Source: Blastocatellia bacterium | Lineage (GTDB): Bacteria; Acidobacteriota; Blastocatellia; HR10; J050 | Assembly (NCBI GenBank): GCA_026985075.1 | Contig: JALSQX010000016.1 | Coordinates: forward strand, 20,268 to 84,267 | Length of the DNA: 64,000 bases | Direction of reading: 5' to 3' | The notes under the pieces: generated by a model | The model's database searches: none | The model's input: the letters and a program-made list of their open reading frames with translations, nothing else | What the model was told of the DNA's origin: nothing | Program-made: the position numbers and the translations under genes | Shown: one piece after another, positions 7,786 through 18,000 of the stretch | How the letters are laid out: each line of letters starts with the position of its first letter | How positions within the stretch are numbered: the stretch's first letter is position 1

Positions 7786-10368
7786 ATGAAGAACCCGCAT
7801 CGCCCATTTCGCCTTTGCCTGAGAGTGGCCGTAGCGGTCGCTCTTCTGGGAATCATGGCCGCCGAGACTCATTCAGTCCGGCGGCGCATCCATCGGATCG
7901 CGTTCACCGCTCCGGAGAAACATCTCATTATGGAGTTCCTGGACGATGATCTCCTCCACTTCGAGTTGGCCGCCGGGCGAGGGCCGAGCGCCGATGAACC
8001 CATTTATACCACGCCGATGATCTTCAAGACGAATTATCCCGGTCCTCGTCAGTTCGCGCGCTCGGGAGCCGAGGGCCACATTCTGGAGACGGCCGAGATG
8101 AAGGTCATCGTCGACCGCCGCCGCCTTTGCCTCACCGTCATCGATAAGACGAAGAACCTGGAACTCACCACGCTGTGCCCCCACGACCTTCATCGCCGGT
8201 GGAAAGGCTTGACGCTCGCGCCCAATGGCATGCGTCACGTCTACGGATTGGGCGAGCAGTTCGTCGCGCCGGGATCGCCCGACGGCGACTGGGTTGGGCG
8301 CGTGCGGGTGTCCGGCAACACGGAAGGGAATGCCCTGGTTCCCTTCGAAGGCGGAGCGGTGGAGAATGCGCAATTCCCCATTCTCTATGCGCTGGGAAGA
8401 GATTACGAAAACTATGCCCTGTTTCTCGATGACGTGTATAAACAGCGGTGGGATTTCACCGGTCGACCATGGAGAGTGAACACCTGGAACGATCAGATCC
8501 GCGGATATCTGATGACCGGTCCGAACCTGCTCGACCTGAGAAGAGATTACATGGAACTGGTGGGCCGCCCGCCCGTGCCACCGAAGAAGATGTTCGGCTT
8601 GTGGATCTCAGAATATGGCTTCGACGATTGGGCTGAACTCGAAGAGAAGCTTCGCAGCCTGCGCGCGAACCGCTTCCCCGTCGATGGTTTCATTTTGGAC
8701 CTGCAGTGGTTCGGCGGCATCACTCCCAACTCCGATCACACGCGCATGGGCACGCTCGCCTGGGATACCACGCACTTTCCTCATCCGGCGGCGACAATCG
8801 CCCGGCTGCGCGACACACAGGGCATCGGGCTCATCCTCATCGAAGAGTCGTACATTGGTCGAGCGCTCCCCGAACACGAACTCATGGAGCGCAAAGGCTA
8901 TCTGGTGAAGGATTGCCAGGGCTGCGGAGCGACCTATATCGCCAAGAATCCCTGGTGGGGCAAAGGAGGCATGATCGATTGGACCAACGACGCCGCCGGC
9001 GATTACTGGCACGACTGGAAGCGGCAGCCGCTCATCGAGATGGGTATTCTGGGACATTGGACGGATCTGGGAGAGCCCGAGGCGTATAACCGATGGGCCT
9101 GGTATTACGGGTTTCCCGAGTTGGGCAAGCACGCTCACGTCGACGTGCACAATCTGTACAATTTCAAGTGGAGCGAGAGCATCTTTCGCGGCCGGCGACG
9201 TCACGGCGTCACCGGTCGGCCGTTCATCCTCTCCCGCTCCGGCGCGCCGGGCAGTCAGCGATTCGGCGTCAGCATGTGGTCGGGCGATATCGGCTCCAAT
9301 GTGAAGAGCCTGGCGGCGCATCTCAACGTGCATCTCCACATGTCGTTCTCGGGCATCGATTATTTTGGCGCCGACATCGGCGGCTTTCATCGCGAAGCGC
9401 TCGATGGTGATCTCCATCAACTGTACACGCGCTGGTTCGCCATCGGAGCGGCTCTGGATGTTCCCGTCCGGCCGCATACGGAGAATCTCTGTAATTGCAA
9501 GGAGACGGCTCCGGACCGAATCGGAGATCGGGCCAGCAATCTGGCCAATCTGCGCCTCCGATACGCGTTGAGCCCATACCTCTATTCGTTGGCCCATCGA
9601 GCCTATCTCTATGGCGAGCCGGTGATGCCGCCGCTGGTTTTTTACTATCAAACGGATACGAATGTTCGTAAGATGGGCCGGGAGCGGTTGATCGGACGCG
9701 ATCTATTAGTCGTCACCGTCACCCGGTATGGCCGCTCCAAGTGTGATGTCTATCTGCCCGCGGGGACGTGGATTCGCTATCACACCAACGAATGGTTCCA
9801 TAGCGATGGTCAGTGGTTCCGGGGAATTCCGGTCCTGGTGAACGGTCGGTTCACGTTGCCCCTGTTCGCTCGCGCCGGAGCGATCATTCCTGAGATGTAC
9901 GTCGATGAGCAGACGATGAACATCATGGGGCGGCGGCGCGATGGGCGCCGGCACGATGAATTGAGAGTGAGAGTGTATGCCCATCGGTCGCCGAGCCAGT
10001 TCACGCTCTACGAAGACGACGGCGAGACCATCGCCTATCAGAGAGGAGCCGTGCGGACGACCGTCATCTCGCAACGGCAGATGGATGACCGCGTGGTGGT
10101 GACCGTTCGGGGAGCGTCCGGAACCTATGCCGGCGCGCCGGCGCGCCGCGATACGATTGTGAAGTTGATCGTAGAAAAGAGAGACGTCGAGCAGGTGTCG
10201 GTGAACGGCGAACCGTTACCCTCATATGAGACGCGCCAGGCGTTCGCTGCCGCTCATCGAGGATGGTTCAAGGCCGGCCCCCATGTCATCATCGCCAAAT
10301 CAGGGCCCGTGGCGGTGAAGCGAACGAAGCGCTTCATCTTCACCCTGTCGCCGCTCACCGCCCGATGA
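7786..10368 (+). CDS. Glycoside hydrolase family 31 (alpha-glucosidase/alpha-xylosidase-like), secreted
   Basis: This 860-residue retaining glycosidase has an N-terminal hydrophobic signal segment (RVAVAVALLGIMAAE). The (beta/alpha)8 catalytic core carries the GH31 nucleophile Asp427 in HWTDLGEPEAY and the probable acid/base Asp501 in GVSMWSGDIGSN. GADIGGFH and RPFILSRSGAPGSQRF are further family motifs. C-terminal beta domains follow (FTLYEDDGETIAYQRG). GH31 enzymes release alpha-linked glucose or xylose from oligosaccharides; the substrate here cannot be read from sequence. ATG follows GAAGGAG at good spacing. It is convergent with the M1 peptidase gene, with 54 bp between stops. It is likely periplasmic or surface exposed. 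Confidence 0.93.
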   Translation: MKNPHRPFRLCLRVAVAVALLGIMAAETHSVRRRIHRIAFTAPEKHLIMEFLDDDLLHFELAAGRGPSADEPIYTTPMIFKTNYPGPRQFARSGAEGHILETAEMKVIVDRRRLCLTVIDKTKNLELTTLCPHDLHRRWKGLTLAPNGMRHVYGLGEQFVAPGSPDGDWVGRVRVSGNTEGNALVPFEGGAVENAQFPILYALGRDYENYALFLDDVYKQRWDFTGRPWRVNTWNDQIRGYLMTGPNLLDLRRDYMELVGRPPVPPKKMFGLWISEYGFDDWAELEEKLRSLRANRFPVDGFILDLQWFGGITPNSDHTRMGTLAWDTTHFPHPAATIARLRDTQGIGLILIEESYIGRALPEHELMERKGYLVKDCQGCGATYIAKNPWWGKGGMIDWTNDAAGDYWHDWKRQPLIEMGILGHWTDLGEPEAYNRWAWYYGFPELGKHAHVDVHNLYNFKWSESIFRGRRRHGVTGRPFILSRSGAPGSQRFGVSMWSGDIGSNVKSLAAHLNVHLHMSFSGIDYFGADIGGFHREALDGDLHQLYTRWFAIGAALDVPVRPHTENLCNCKETAPDRIGDRASNLANLRLRYALSPYLYSLAHRAYLYGEPVMPPLVFYYQTDTNVRKMGRERLIGRDLLVVTVTRYGRSKCDVYLPAGTWIRYHTNEWFHSDGQWFRGIPVLVNGRFTLPLFARAGAIIPEMYVDEQTMNIMGRRRDGRRHDELRVRVYAHRSPSQFTLYEDDGETIAYQRGAVRTTVISQRQMDDRVVVTVRGASGTYAGAPARRDTIVKLIVEKRDVEQVSVNGEPLPSYETRQAFAAAHRGWFKAGPHVIIAKSGPVAVKRTKRFIFTLSPLTAR

Positions 10369-10422
10369 GAGGAGTCACGAGAGCGGATCTTCTCTCTCGG
10401 CGCCGCCTGAGCCCGTTGTGCA

Positions 10423-12993
10423 TCAGGGCAATGCCACCGTCGCCATCGCCGATGTTCGGGAGTGCTCTTTCTTCTCTCCCGGCTGCTCCTGCGCCTTCTT
10501 GATGCGATTGATGGCGTTAGTGATGATCGACTTGGCGAATGGCGGCAGACCGGGCGCTCGGGCCGCTTCCTCCAGCGCCGGGAGCGCTCGCCGATCTCCC
10601 AATGCTCCCAGGGCCTGCGCGGCGCTGAAGCCGAGCTGGAACGATCGATTCCGGATGCCTTCCTCGAGTCCTTTGAGGAGGATGTCGAGCACGCGGTCAT
10701 CGCCTTTGCCGATGGCGCCGAGCAATTGAAACGCCGAACTCCGCACCGTCGCTCGATGGCCCGGAGCGGCGTACTCCATAGCGATGTCCAGCGCCCGCGG
10801 GTCTTGAAGCGCGGCCAGTCCATCCATCGCCCCGGCGCGAATCACATCCCGCCAGGAATCCCGTTTCATGAGATCGACGAGTACATCATAGGCCCGTGGC
10901 GCGCGACTCTGCCCTAACGCTCGCGCCGCTTCGGCCACGGCAAAATAGCTGGGATCGGTCTGAATGATCTTGACGAAGAGATCGGCTAGCTCAGGATCTT
11001 TCAGAGCAGCCAGTCCACGAATCGCCGCCCGGCGGACGCGCGACTGTTCATCTTTCAGCGCTTTGAGCAATGCAGCCCGCACCGCTTCGGTCTGCTTCCC
11101 GGCCAAGGCCCTCACCGCCTCCAATCGCACGCCCCAGAAGGCATCGTGCAGAGCGGCTTCGGTCAACGCCTCGATGGCCGCGTCGCTGGATCGCGAGGCG
11201 AGTTCGACCGCTGCGCGAATGCGGCCGGTGACATCTCGATCGTGGAGCAGTTGATAGGCCAGCGCCGCATCGCTGCGATCGAATTTCACTTCCTTGAGGA
11301 TGTAATTCCCGCGATCGAAATTGATGATGAGCGGCTCACCGTCCACCGGGAAGGTGAACGTCTCTCGACGTTCATCGATCCACACGCGATGCACTTTCTC
11401 GCCCGAAGCCGTGGTGATGGCGATATCCACCGGGGTGATGAAGACGTCCGGCGATTGAAACCAGGGCCGCGTCTCATCGGGTTTCTGCGTTTGCGTGACG
11501 GTGAGGGTGAGCGTGTGGGCGCGCTCATCATATTGAGAGGTGATTTCGAATCGGGGATGGCCCATCTTGTACACCCACTCATCGAAAAACCACTGAAGGT
11601 TCTGGCCCGTCGCCTCTTCGATGGCGATGACCAGTTGTGGCGTCTCGACGTTCTGCCAGGCGTATTTCTCCACGTAATGATGGATGGCGCGCCAGAAGAG
11701 TTCCTCGCCGAGCACGAACCGCAACATGTTGAGGACCGCGGCGCCGTGTGGATAGGCGTGGGTATCGAACATCGACCAGGGATTATCGTAGCGTTTGGTC
11801 ACAATGGGTCGCCGGTTCCCGCGGCGCCAGGCCTGAAAGTATTGCCGCTGATTGCCGAACATTTCGTAGAGGTATTCCTCTTTCCCTTTGTCATGTTCGG
11901 TCCACACGTTGGCCATGAACGTGGCGAACGATTCGTTGAGCCAGATCTCGCCCCAATCGCGGCAGGTGAGCAGATCGCCGAACCACTGATGAGCGAGCTC
12001 GTGAGAGACGACGCCGTCGGAGGAGATGTCCAGATGGGCGCGGCGATCGTGAACGAAGTTGTCGCCCAGCGTGGTGGCCGAGATGTTCTCCAGCCCTCCG
12101 GGAAAGCCGCGCACGGTCGTCTGGGCGTACTTGGGATAGGGATAGTCGTAGCCGAGCTTTTCGGAGAAGAACGCGACCATGTCCTTTAGCTTGCCGAACG
12201 AGAGGCGCGCGTTCTCTACCTGATCGGGATAGACGTAAGAAATCACCGGAATATTCTTGAACCGATCCCTGAGTTCGGCGAATTGGCCGACGACGATGGA
12301 GATGAGGTAACTGGAGAAGGGTTTGTCTAATCGCCAATGCCAGGTCTTGGTCTTCTTCTCCGGATGGGGCGTCACGCTCACCAACGCTCCATTAGAGATC
12401 ACCGTGTACTGATCTGCGACGGTGGCGATGACCTCGGCGGACGCGCGATCATTGGGGTAATCGTAGCAGGGGAACCAGTAGTGATTCGCTTCCGGTTGAC
12501 CGGCCGTCCATATCTGATAAGGACGATCCGGCTCGCTCTCGGTCGGCGTGACGAACCTCAATCCTTCCCGGGGCACGGCTGTGTAGTTGATCGTGATGGC
12601 GATATCCTGACCGGCGGGATAGGCGCGATCCAAAGTAACGAAGAGCTTCTCGTCATCCTGATAGCGAAACCGAAGGGGCGTGCCATCGGCCAGCGTGACC
12701 GAGTGGATGGTCATGTGACCGGCGTCGAGTTGAATCTCCTTCACATCGCTGCTGAACGGGCGCAGGATGATGGTCGTTTCGCCGGTCACCGATTTTTGAG
12801 CCCAATCGAAGCTGAGAACCAGGCGATAGTGCTGGACATCATAGGAATGACTGCGCGGCCATCGATAGGGCGGTGGCTCGGCAGTGGGCGCATGACCGGG
12901 GGCTTGCGCGAAGACGCCGTTCGAAAAGACGAAGAGGATGAGGACGAGCATGATGACTCGCCCGCGCTTCCCAGAGGGCCAAACATCGAACAT
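10423..12993 (-). CDS. M1-family zinc aminopeptidase with C-terminal HEAT repeats
   Basis: This 856-residue secreted metallopeptidase has a signal peptide (MLVLILFVFSNGVFAQ) and an N-terminal beta-saddle. GGLENIS (299-305) replaces the classical GAMEN exopeptidase motif. The zinc site is HELAHQWFGD (H331, E332, H335) with E354 in NESFATF. The catalytic and barrel domains are followed, from about residue 580 on, by HEAT-like repeats (ALLKALKDEQSRVRRAAIRGLAAL, DPRALDIAMEYAAPGHRATVRSSAF, LGALGDRRALPALEEA) instead of an ERAP1-type C-domain. ATG follows GGAGGT. It probably trims N-terminal residues from imported peptides, complementing the S46 enzyme nearby. Confidence 0.93.
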   Translation of the reverse strand: MFDVWPSGKRGRVIMLVLILFVFSNGVFAQAPGHAPTAEPPPYRWPRSHSYDVQHYRLVLSFDWAQKSVTGETTIILRPFSSDVKEIQLDAGHMTIHSVTLADGTPLRFRYQDDEKLFVTLDRAYPAGQDIAITINYTAVPREGLRFVTPTESEPDRPYQIWTAGQPEANHYWFPCYDYPNDRASAEVIATVADQYTVISNGALVSVTPHPEKKTKTWHWRLDKPFSSYLISIVVGQFAELRDRFKNIPVISYVYPDQVENARLSFGKLKDMVAFFSEKLGYDYPYPKYAQTTVRGFPGGLENISATTLGDNFVHDRRAHLDISSDGVVSHELAHQWFGDLLTCRDWGEIWLNESFATFMANVWTEHDKGKEEYLYEMFGNQRQYFQAWRRGNRRPIVTKRYDNPWSMFDTHAYPHGAAVLNMLRFVLGEELFWRAIHHYVEKYAWQNVETPQLVIAIEEATGQNLQWFFDEWVYKMGHPRFEITSQYDERAHTLTLTVTQTQKPDETRPWFQSPDVFITPVDIAITTASGEKVHRVWIDERRETFTFPVDGEPLIINFDRGNYILKEVKFDRSDAALAYQLLHDRDVTGRIRAAVELASRSSDAAIEALTEAALHDAFWGVRLEAVRALAGKQTEAVRAALLKALKDEQSRVRRAAIRGLAALKDPELADLFVKIIQTDPSYFAVAEAARALGQSRAPRAYDVLVDLMKRDSWRDVIRAGAMDGLAALQDPRALDIAMEYAAPGHRATVRSSAFQLLGAIGKGDDRVLDILLKGLEEGIRNRSFQLGFSAAQALGALGDRRALPALEEAARAPGLPPFAKSIITNAINRIKKAQEQPGEKKEHSRTSAMATVALP

Positions 12994-13996
12994 ACATTAC
13001 CTCCACCCAATGATGTTTTCTCCGATTCTCAGACGCACGGCCGGATATTACACCACGCCTCATATGGATGTCTAGAGCCAGCGCGCCGCCCGGTGCGTCA
13101 AGTGAGAGCTGGGAGTTCCGGCGGCCCATGCCCTCTCCCAGGTGGCCGTGGGGTCAGCCGGTTCCGTCGGAGCCCGGCCACCGGCAACGCCACGCGGACA
13201 TCACCCACCAGATTCGCTCCGCCACCAGGGACGGCCACCGTCACATCCTCGACCCTCAGTTCGCTTGATGGTCATGGGGGCGCCGGCATTCTTTGCGTTC
13301 TCGGGGAACTGCATTGACCGGGTATCGGATGGTTTCACTTCTCACGACCACCTGTCATCTGGCGCCCCCCGAGACCATCGCCGCTGGGCGGTGGGGAGCT
13401 GCGCGGCTGGTGGGGTGAGCGGGGAAGGAACGATTCCCGGAGGTGAGTTCCGGGGTTTCCGGAGGGTGGGGGGAGTTCCGGGTGAGTAGCTGCCCATCGT
13501 CAGAGACCCCGGAGGCGAGCTCCGGGGCCTGCGCCATGACACCTCGCCGATGGCTGGCGGAGAGTCGTCAGCTCGTGGAAAGGCTCATCCCTCACCCAGG
13601 AGAGACCCCGCCGCCGGTCGGCGGGGAGCCATCACGTGGCTAGCTCGTTCCGCGGGCGGTTCCCCTCCCTTCAGGAGGCCCCGCTGCTGGACGGTGGGGA
13701 GGGTCGGTTGTCAGCCAGTTTGCGGCACCCCCCTTCCTCTCCGGAGACATCCCGCCGCTCGCCCACAGGCCCAGAGGGGGCCGCCGGGCGCGTCCCCCGG
13801 CTTCGTGGTGTCCATTCGGAGTGAGTCGTCGTCTGGGGATGCTGCTGTGCTCTGCCCCTGACTCTCCTACGGCACTCCTGACTTCTGTCGGGCGCACTCC
13901 CGCGTCACCTTCCATCGAACGAAGCGGGCGCGATTGCACAGCGCAAGTGGAATGAAATCGGCTCGCCCATCGTCGCATTTCGACAAACGAACCCTC
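12994..13996. other. 1-kb non-coding spacer with repeat element
   Basis: No supportable gene. The centre holds the inverted partner (13431-13705) of the element at 3078-3350. The remainder is G/C-rich and contains further imperfect inverted repeats, but no start signals with ribosome binding sites. Confidence 0.65.
13431..13705 (-). repeat. Right copy of ~270-bp intergenic repeat element (inverted)
   Basis: This is the reverse-complement partner of 3078-3350. It has the same order of stem-loops and conserved blocks, e.g. the segment whose complement reads GAGCTAGCCACGTGATGG and the block CAGAGACCCCGGAGGCGAGC. The pair brackets the S46, GH31 and M1 genes plus the thiolase. Confidence 0.8.
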
Positions 13997-14980
13997 TCAC
14001 TTCAAATAGCGCGCCAGGAAGGCCTTGATTTTCCGCCAACTGTCGGCCGCCGTCCTGGTGTTGAGGCGATTGAACTGATGGCCGCCGGGAGGTTCTTCAT
14101 AGATCTCGTATTCGAATTTCTTCCCGGCGGCCTTCAGCGCGTCGATGAGATGCATGAGTTCGTGGAGGCGCACGTCCCGGTCATTGGTCGCCGCATGGAT
14201 GAGCAAAGGCGTTTGTAACCGATGAGCCTGATGCGCCGGGGAACGCTCCAGATAGGGCCGGAGATTCTCCCAGGGCGTGCCGCCGAATCCTCGTTGCTCG
14301 GCGAACGTGCGTCGATACCGCTCCGATTTATATCCCATTCGCTCGACCAGATCGGAGACGCCCACAACGTTGACGCCGACGCGAAATTTCTCCGGCGCGC
14401 GATAGAGCGCGTGCATGGTGATGAAGCCGCCGTGCGACCAGCCGATGATGCCGATGCGATGGGGATCCACGTTAGGATGCATCTCCACCAGCCAGTCGCG
14501 GCCGCTGATGCAATCTTCGACCTCTTTGCCACCATAGTCCAGCGCATGGTAATGACGGGCGCCATGATGGGTGCTTCCTCGATATTCGGGAGCGAGCACG
14601 ATGTATCCCTCTCGGAGCATGTCGCGGATCAGCGGCCAGTAGTAATGATCCAGATGGCCATGGACGCCACCGTGAACCCAAATGAGGGCCGGTCGCTTCT
14701 CGTTGCCGATATTCAGGGGCGTCCATACATGCGCCGGGATGATATGTTCATCGGCCGAACTGGGATAGCGAATCTTCTCGTAGCGGGCGATGCCTTGCGC
14801 CTCGAGGAAGAAGCTGAGCTCCAGGCTTCGTTGCTCGGCCGCTTGCACGGCGAACTGAAGCGAGCGGATCTGACGTTCCAATCTCTCCAACCGAGCCTTC
14901 AGGTCATCCTGCTGCGCTTGCACGCGGGGAAGACAGCACAGGACACTCCAAACCGCGATGATCACGTCTCGACGTCTCAT
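13997..14980 (-). CDS. Secreted alpha/beta hydrolase, prolyl-oligopeptidase/dienelactone-hydrolase-like
   Basis: This 327-residue protein has a signal segment (residues 1-22, VIIAVWSVLCCLPRVQAQ) and a short coiled-coil region (25-60, DDLKARLERLERQIRSLQFA). An alpha/beta-hydrolase fold follows. WVHGGVHG supplies the oxyanion region and the nucleophile Ser182 is in GIIGWSHGGFIT. A probable acid Asp is in AATNDRDVRL and His301 in PPGGHQFNRL. This arrangement matches the catalytic domain of S9 peptidases and related esterases without the beta-propeller. It therefore acts on small esters or peptides in the periplasm; the substrate is unknown. A good ribosome binding site (AGAGGGAGC) precedes the ATG. 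It is just downstream of the TonB receptor gene on the same strand. Confidence 0.85.
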   Translation of the reverse strand: MRRRDVIIAVWSVLCCLPRVQAQQDDLKARLERLERQIRSLQFAVQAAEQRSLELSFFLEAQGIARYEKIRYPSSADEHIIPAHVWTPLNIGNEKRPALIWVHGGVHGHLDHYYWPLIRDMLREGYIVLAPEYRGSTHHGARHYHALDYGGKEVEDCISGRDWLVEMHPNVDPHRIGIIGWSHGGFITMHALYRAPEKFRVGVNVVGVSDLVERMGYKSERYRRTFAEQRGFGGTPWENLRPYLERSPAHQAHRLQTPLLIHAATNDRDVRLHELMHLIDALKAAGKKFEYEIYEEPPGGHQFNRLNTRTAADSWRKIKAFLARYLK

Positions 14981-15021
14981 AGCTCCCTCTCAACGTTGCG
15001 CCTGACTCACGGTATCTCCAC

Positions 15022-15062
15022 CCACTAGGGGCGAACCTGGGCGGAGGTTCGCCGCCCGTGGG
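15022..15062 (-). terminator. Stem-loop after the TonB-dependent receptor gene
   Basis: GGCGAACCT and AGGTTCGCC form perfect 9-bp arms around GGGCGG at 15030-15053, and CCCAC/GTGGG extends the stem outward. It lies immediately after the receptor stop codon (15065) and before the hydrolase start, so it is a likely terminator or mRNA stabiliser. No U-tract is seen. Confidence 0.5.
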
Positions 15063-15064
15063 AC

Positions 15065-18000
15065 TCAGAAGTTGATTTTCAGAGCGAACTGCATCAGCCG
15101 CGGATTAGTGATCGTGCACGTGGTCTGTCCGAAACTGAGACTGAAAATATTGGTGTTCGGCACGCAGAAATTCACGTTATTGAACGCATTGAACACCTCC
15201 CAGCGGAACTCCAGATCGGCCGTCTCCGTCATCTTGGTGCGCTTCGACAGGTTGAAGTCGAAAGTGAACCGACGCGGCCCGAAGATGGGCGTATGCCCCA
15301 GCTCGCCCAACTCTCCGGGGCGCGGCAATTGGAACAGTCCTGGCGTGGCATCGGGGTCTGAGCACTGACCGCCGACGATGCTGGAGAGACACGGATCGAG
15401 CCAGAAGACGCCGCCGCCAATGGTCCGTCGACCGACCAGGCGGCGAAGTTCGTCGACGGTCAGCGGTTGAGAGAGGTTCACCGTGTTATCGTCGGAGATG
15501 GTGGAGCGATGGAATGTTCCCACGCCCGATGTGATCGACAGCGGTCGGCCACTGCGCCAGTTGATGATGCCACCAAATTGCCACCCACTGATCAATGTCC
15601 TCCAAAAACCGGTCATACCGGCTCCCAGGGGTTTGTCCACACCGAAGGGCAGCTCATAAATCCAGTTGGCCTTGAACAGGTGGCGCGGCATGAACTCCTG
15701 GATGCTGTTGCGGGCGAACCGCACGGAACTCGCCCGGGTCGCATTAATCAACGTGTTCTCATCGCCATCGAAGTCGGCCAATGCTCTCCCGTACGTGTAG
15801 TTGGCCTGGAGAGTGAAACCACCTGAGAACCGTCGGCGCACCTCGATCTCCAAGGCATGATAGGTGGAGAAGCCATCGTTGACCATTCGGCGGGAACTGT
15901 GGACGAACGGATTGGCTTGGAAGAAATTGGCCGGGAAGCGACCTTGAAGGACGGCCCCCCAGAAACTCCCTCCGCGAATGCGCGGCTGGCCGGGGGCCGG
16001 TCGCGATGTCTCCCGTTGGGTGAGACGATAGACGAATTCGCCCGTCTCATTGAAATCGAGGGCATCGATGAGCGCCGTCCGGCTGCGCAAGCGACTCGGA
16101 TCGCCGGCGATGAGCGCATCCATGAGCGGATTGGGCACGCTACAGGGAAAATTCAGCGTATCGAAGCGATTGCCCGCTCCGTTGGCGCGATTGCACGCCA
16201 AGTTCTGTTTGGCGAGGATGAACGCCTCTAAGAACGTCATGCCCGTCACCGGATCGAACGCCAGCACGTTGATCTCGTTGAAATCGGCGACGCGACGGAG
16301 TTTGACGCCGCGATTGCCCACGTACCGGATCTCGATGGCCGTGTTGGCGAACAGTTCCCGCTGGATACCCAGCGTCCACTCGTTGTAGTACGGCGTCTCC
16401 AGGTCGTCGGCGAAGGTCCGGAAATCCTGCGCCGTGCTGTCCAGGATGGTGCGCGTCACCGGCAGAACGAACGGCGGCACCGGAGCGACCGGAGGGCCGG
16501 TGGAGAGGACGTCGCGGAGCAGAGTGGGATTGTTCAGGCAATCGCCTTCGACGGGGATACAATCCTGATCGACGCGCAACCCTTCGTTGTCATCGACGTT
16601 CCCGTCGATGATGTTGAAGTGGTCTTGCATGTAGCTGATGCGAAATCCGGCGCGAATGGACGTCTTCCCATCGCCCCAGGGGTCCCAGGCGAAGCCGATG
16701 ACCGGACCGAAATTATCCAGATCGTTCTTCCACAACGGACGGCCATTGTTGGACCCCCCTGGACCATATCGGGTGGCACAGGTAGTGATCAGATTGATGG
16801 CGTTGCTCGTCGTCGGGTCCAGGGGAAGCTGTTCCAGGAGATCGCACGGCTGGCCAGCGAAGACGCCGGGATGGAAAAAGCCCTCGGGCCCGGAGATGCC
16901 GAATATGGCGTTTTCACCGCCTTCGGGGAGCAACAGCAGCCCTTGCGTCTCGAAGGGCACGGTGGCGAATTCCCAGCGCAGGCCGAGATTGAGCGTGAAA
17001 TGGGGACGCACATTCCAGTTGTCCTGGATGAACCAGTCGAACTCCCGAACCTGATATCGTCGCCGTTCGGGGGCGTTGGGCACGAAGCCCGAGAAGAGCG
17101 AAGTGACGTTATAGCGAACTTCGACTTCGGCCAGGGCGCCAACCAGGTTATTGATCAGATCGCGGGCCGTCTCCATGTCCTGCGATTCAATATCCGAGCC
17201 GCCGGAGAGCGCGCGCAGATCCGCCTCGCTGAATCCCGGAGGATTGTCGTTGTCGTCGAAGTCGATTTCTCCAAATGGATTGACCTCGTCAAAGCTATAG
17301 GTATCCACCCAGCGGTGGCGGAACTCGCCCCCAAACTTGATCTGGTGATTGCCGCGTACCCAACTGACCGTATCGCGGAGGTGGACGGTCACATTGTCAC
17401 GAACCTCATCGTTGTTGCTCGAATCATAAGGATCGGTGATCGTATTCAAGTCGAGCGTGAAGGGCGTACCGAACGGCTGGTTGACGAGAAAAGCATTCTC
17501 GCCTCCCAGATACCCGAAGCGGAATTCATTGATGAGCGTCGGCGCGAACGTGGAGGTCACGCCGACGCTGTATCCGCGGGAGTGCGTGACGCGATCGCCC
17601 AGCGACCCCAGATCGGGATAGCGCGGTTCTCGATTATTGATGAAATCGCCTTCGATGTTGCGATCGATGTAATTGAATGTGACATAGAAGGAGTGATTCT
17701 CATTGAAGCGATGATCCAGTCTGAAAGATGGGAGGTGTTCAACAGTAATCGATGGAGCATTGAAACGGAATCCACCGGTGTTGAGTCCGTCGCCGATGTC
17801 GAAATTATTGGGTAACGGAATGGCGCCGAACACGGTCCCGGTGATGAAGGGATCGGGAGTGGCCGGACGGGTACCATCGAAGCGACCATCTACGCACTCT
17901 CGTCCCAACGCCGCCTGGATGGCTCCACCGCATTCCATGAGGTCGACGCTTCGAATGAGCTCCGGATGGGCCGCGACATTCTCCGGCGTCGTGCGCAAGT

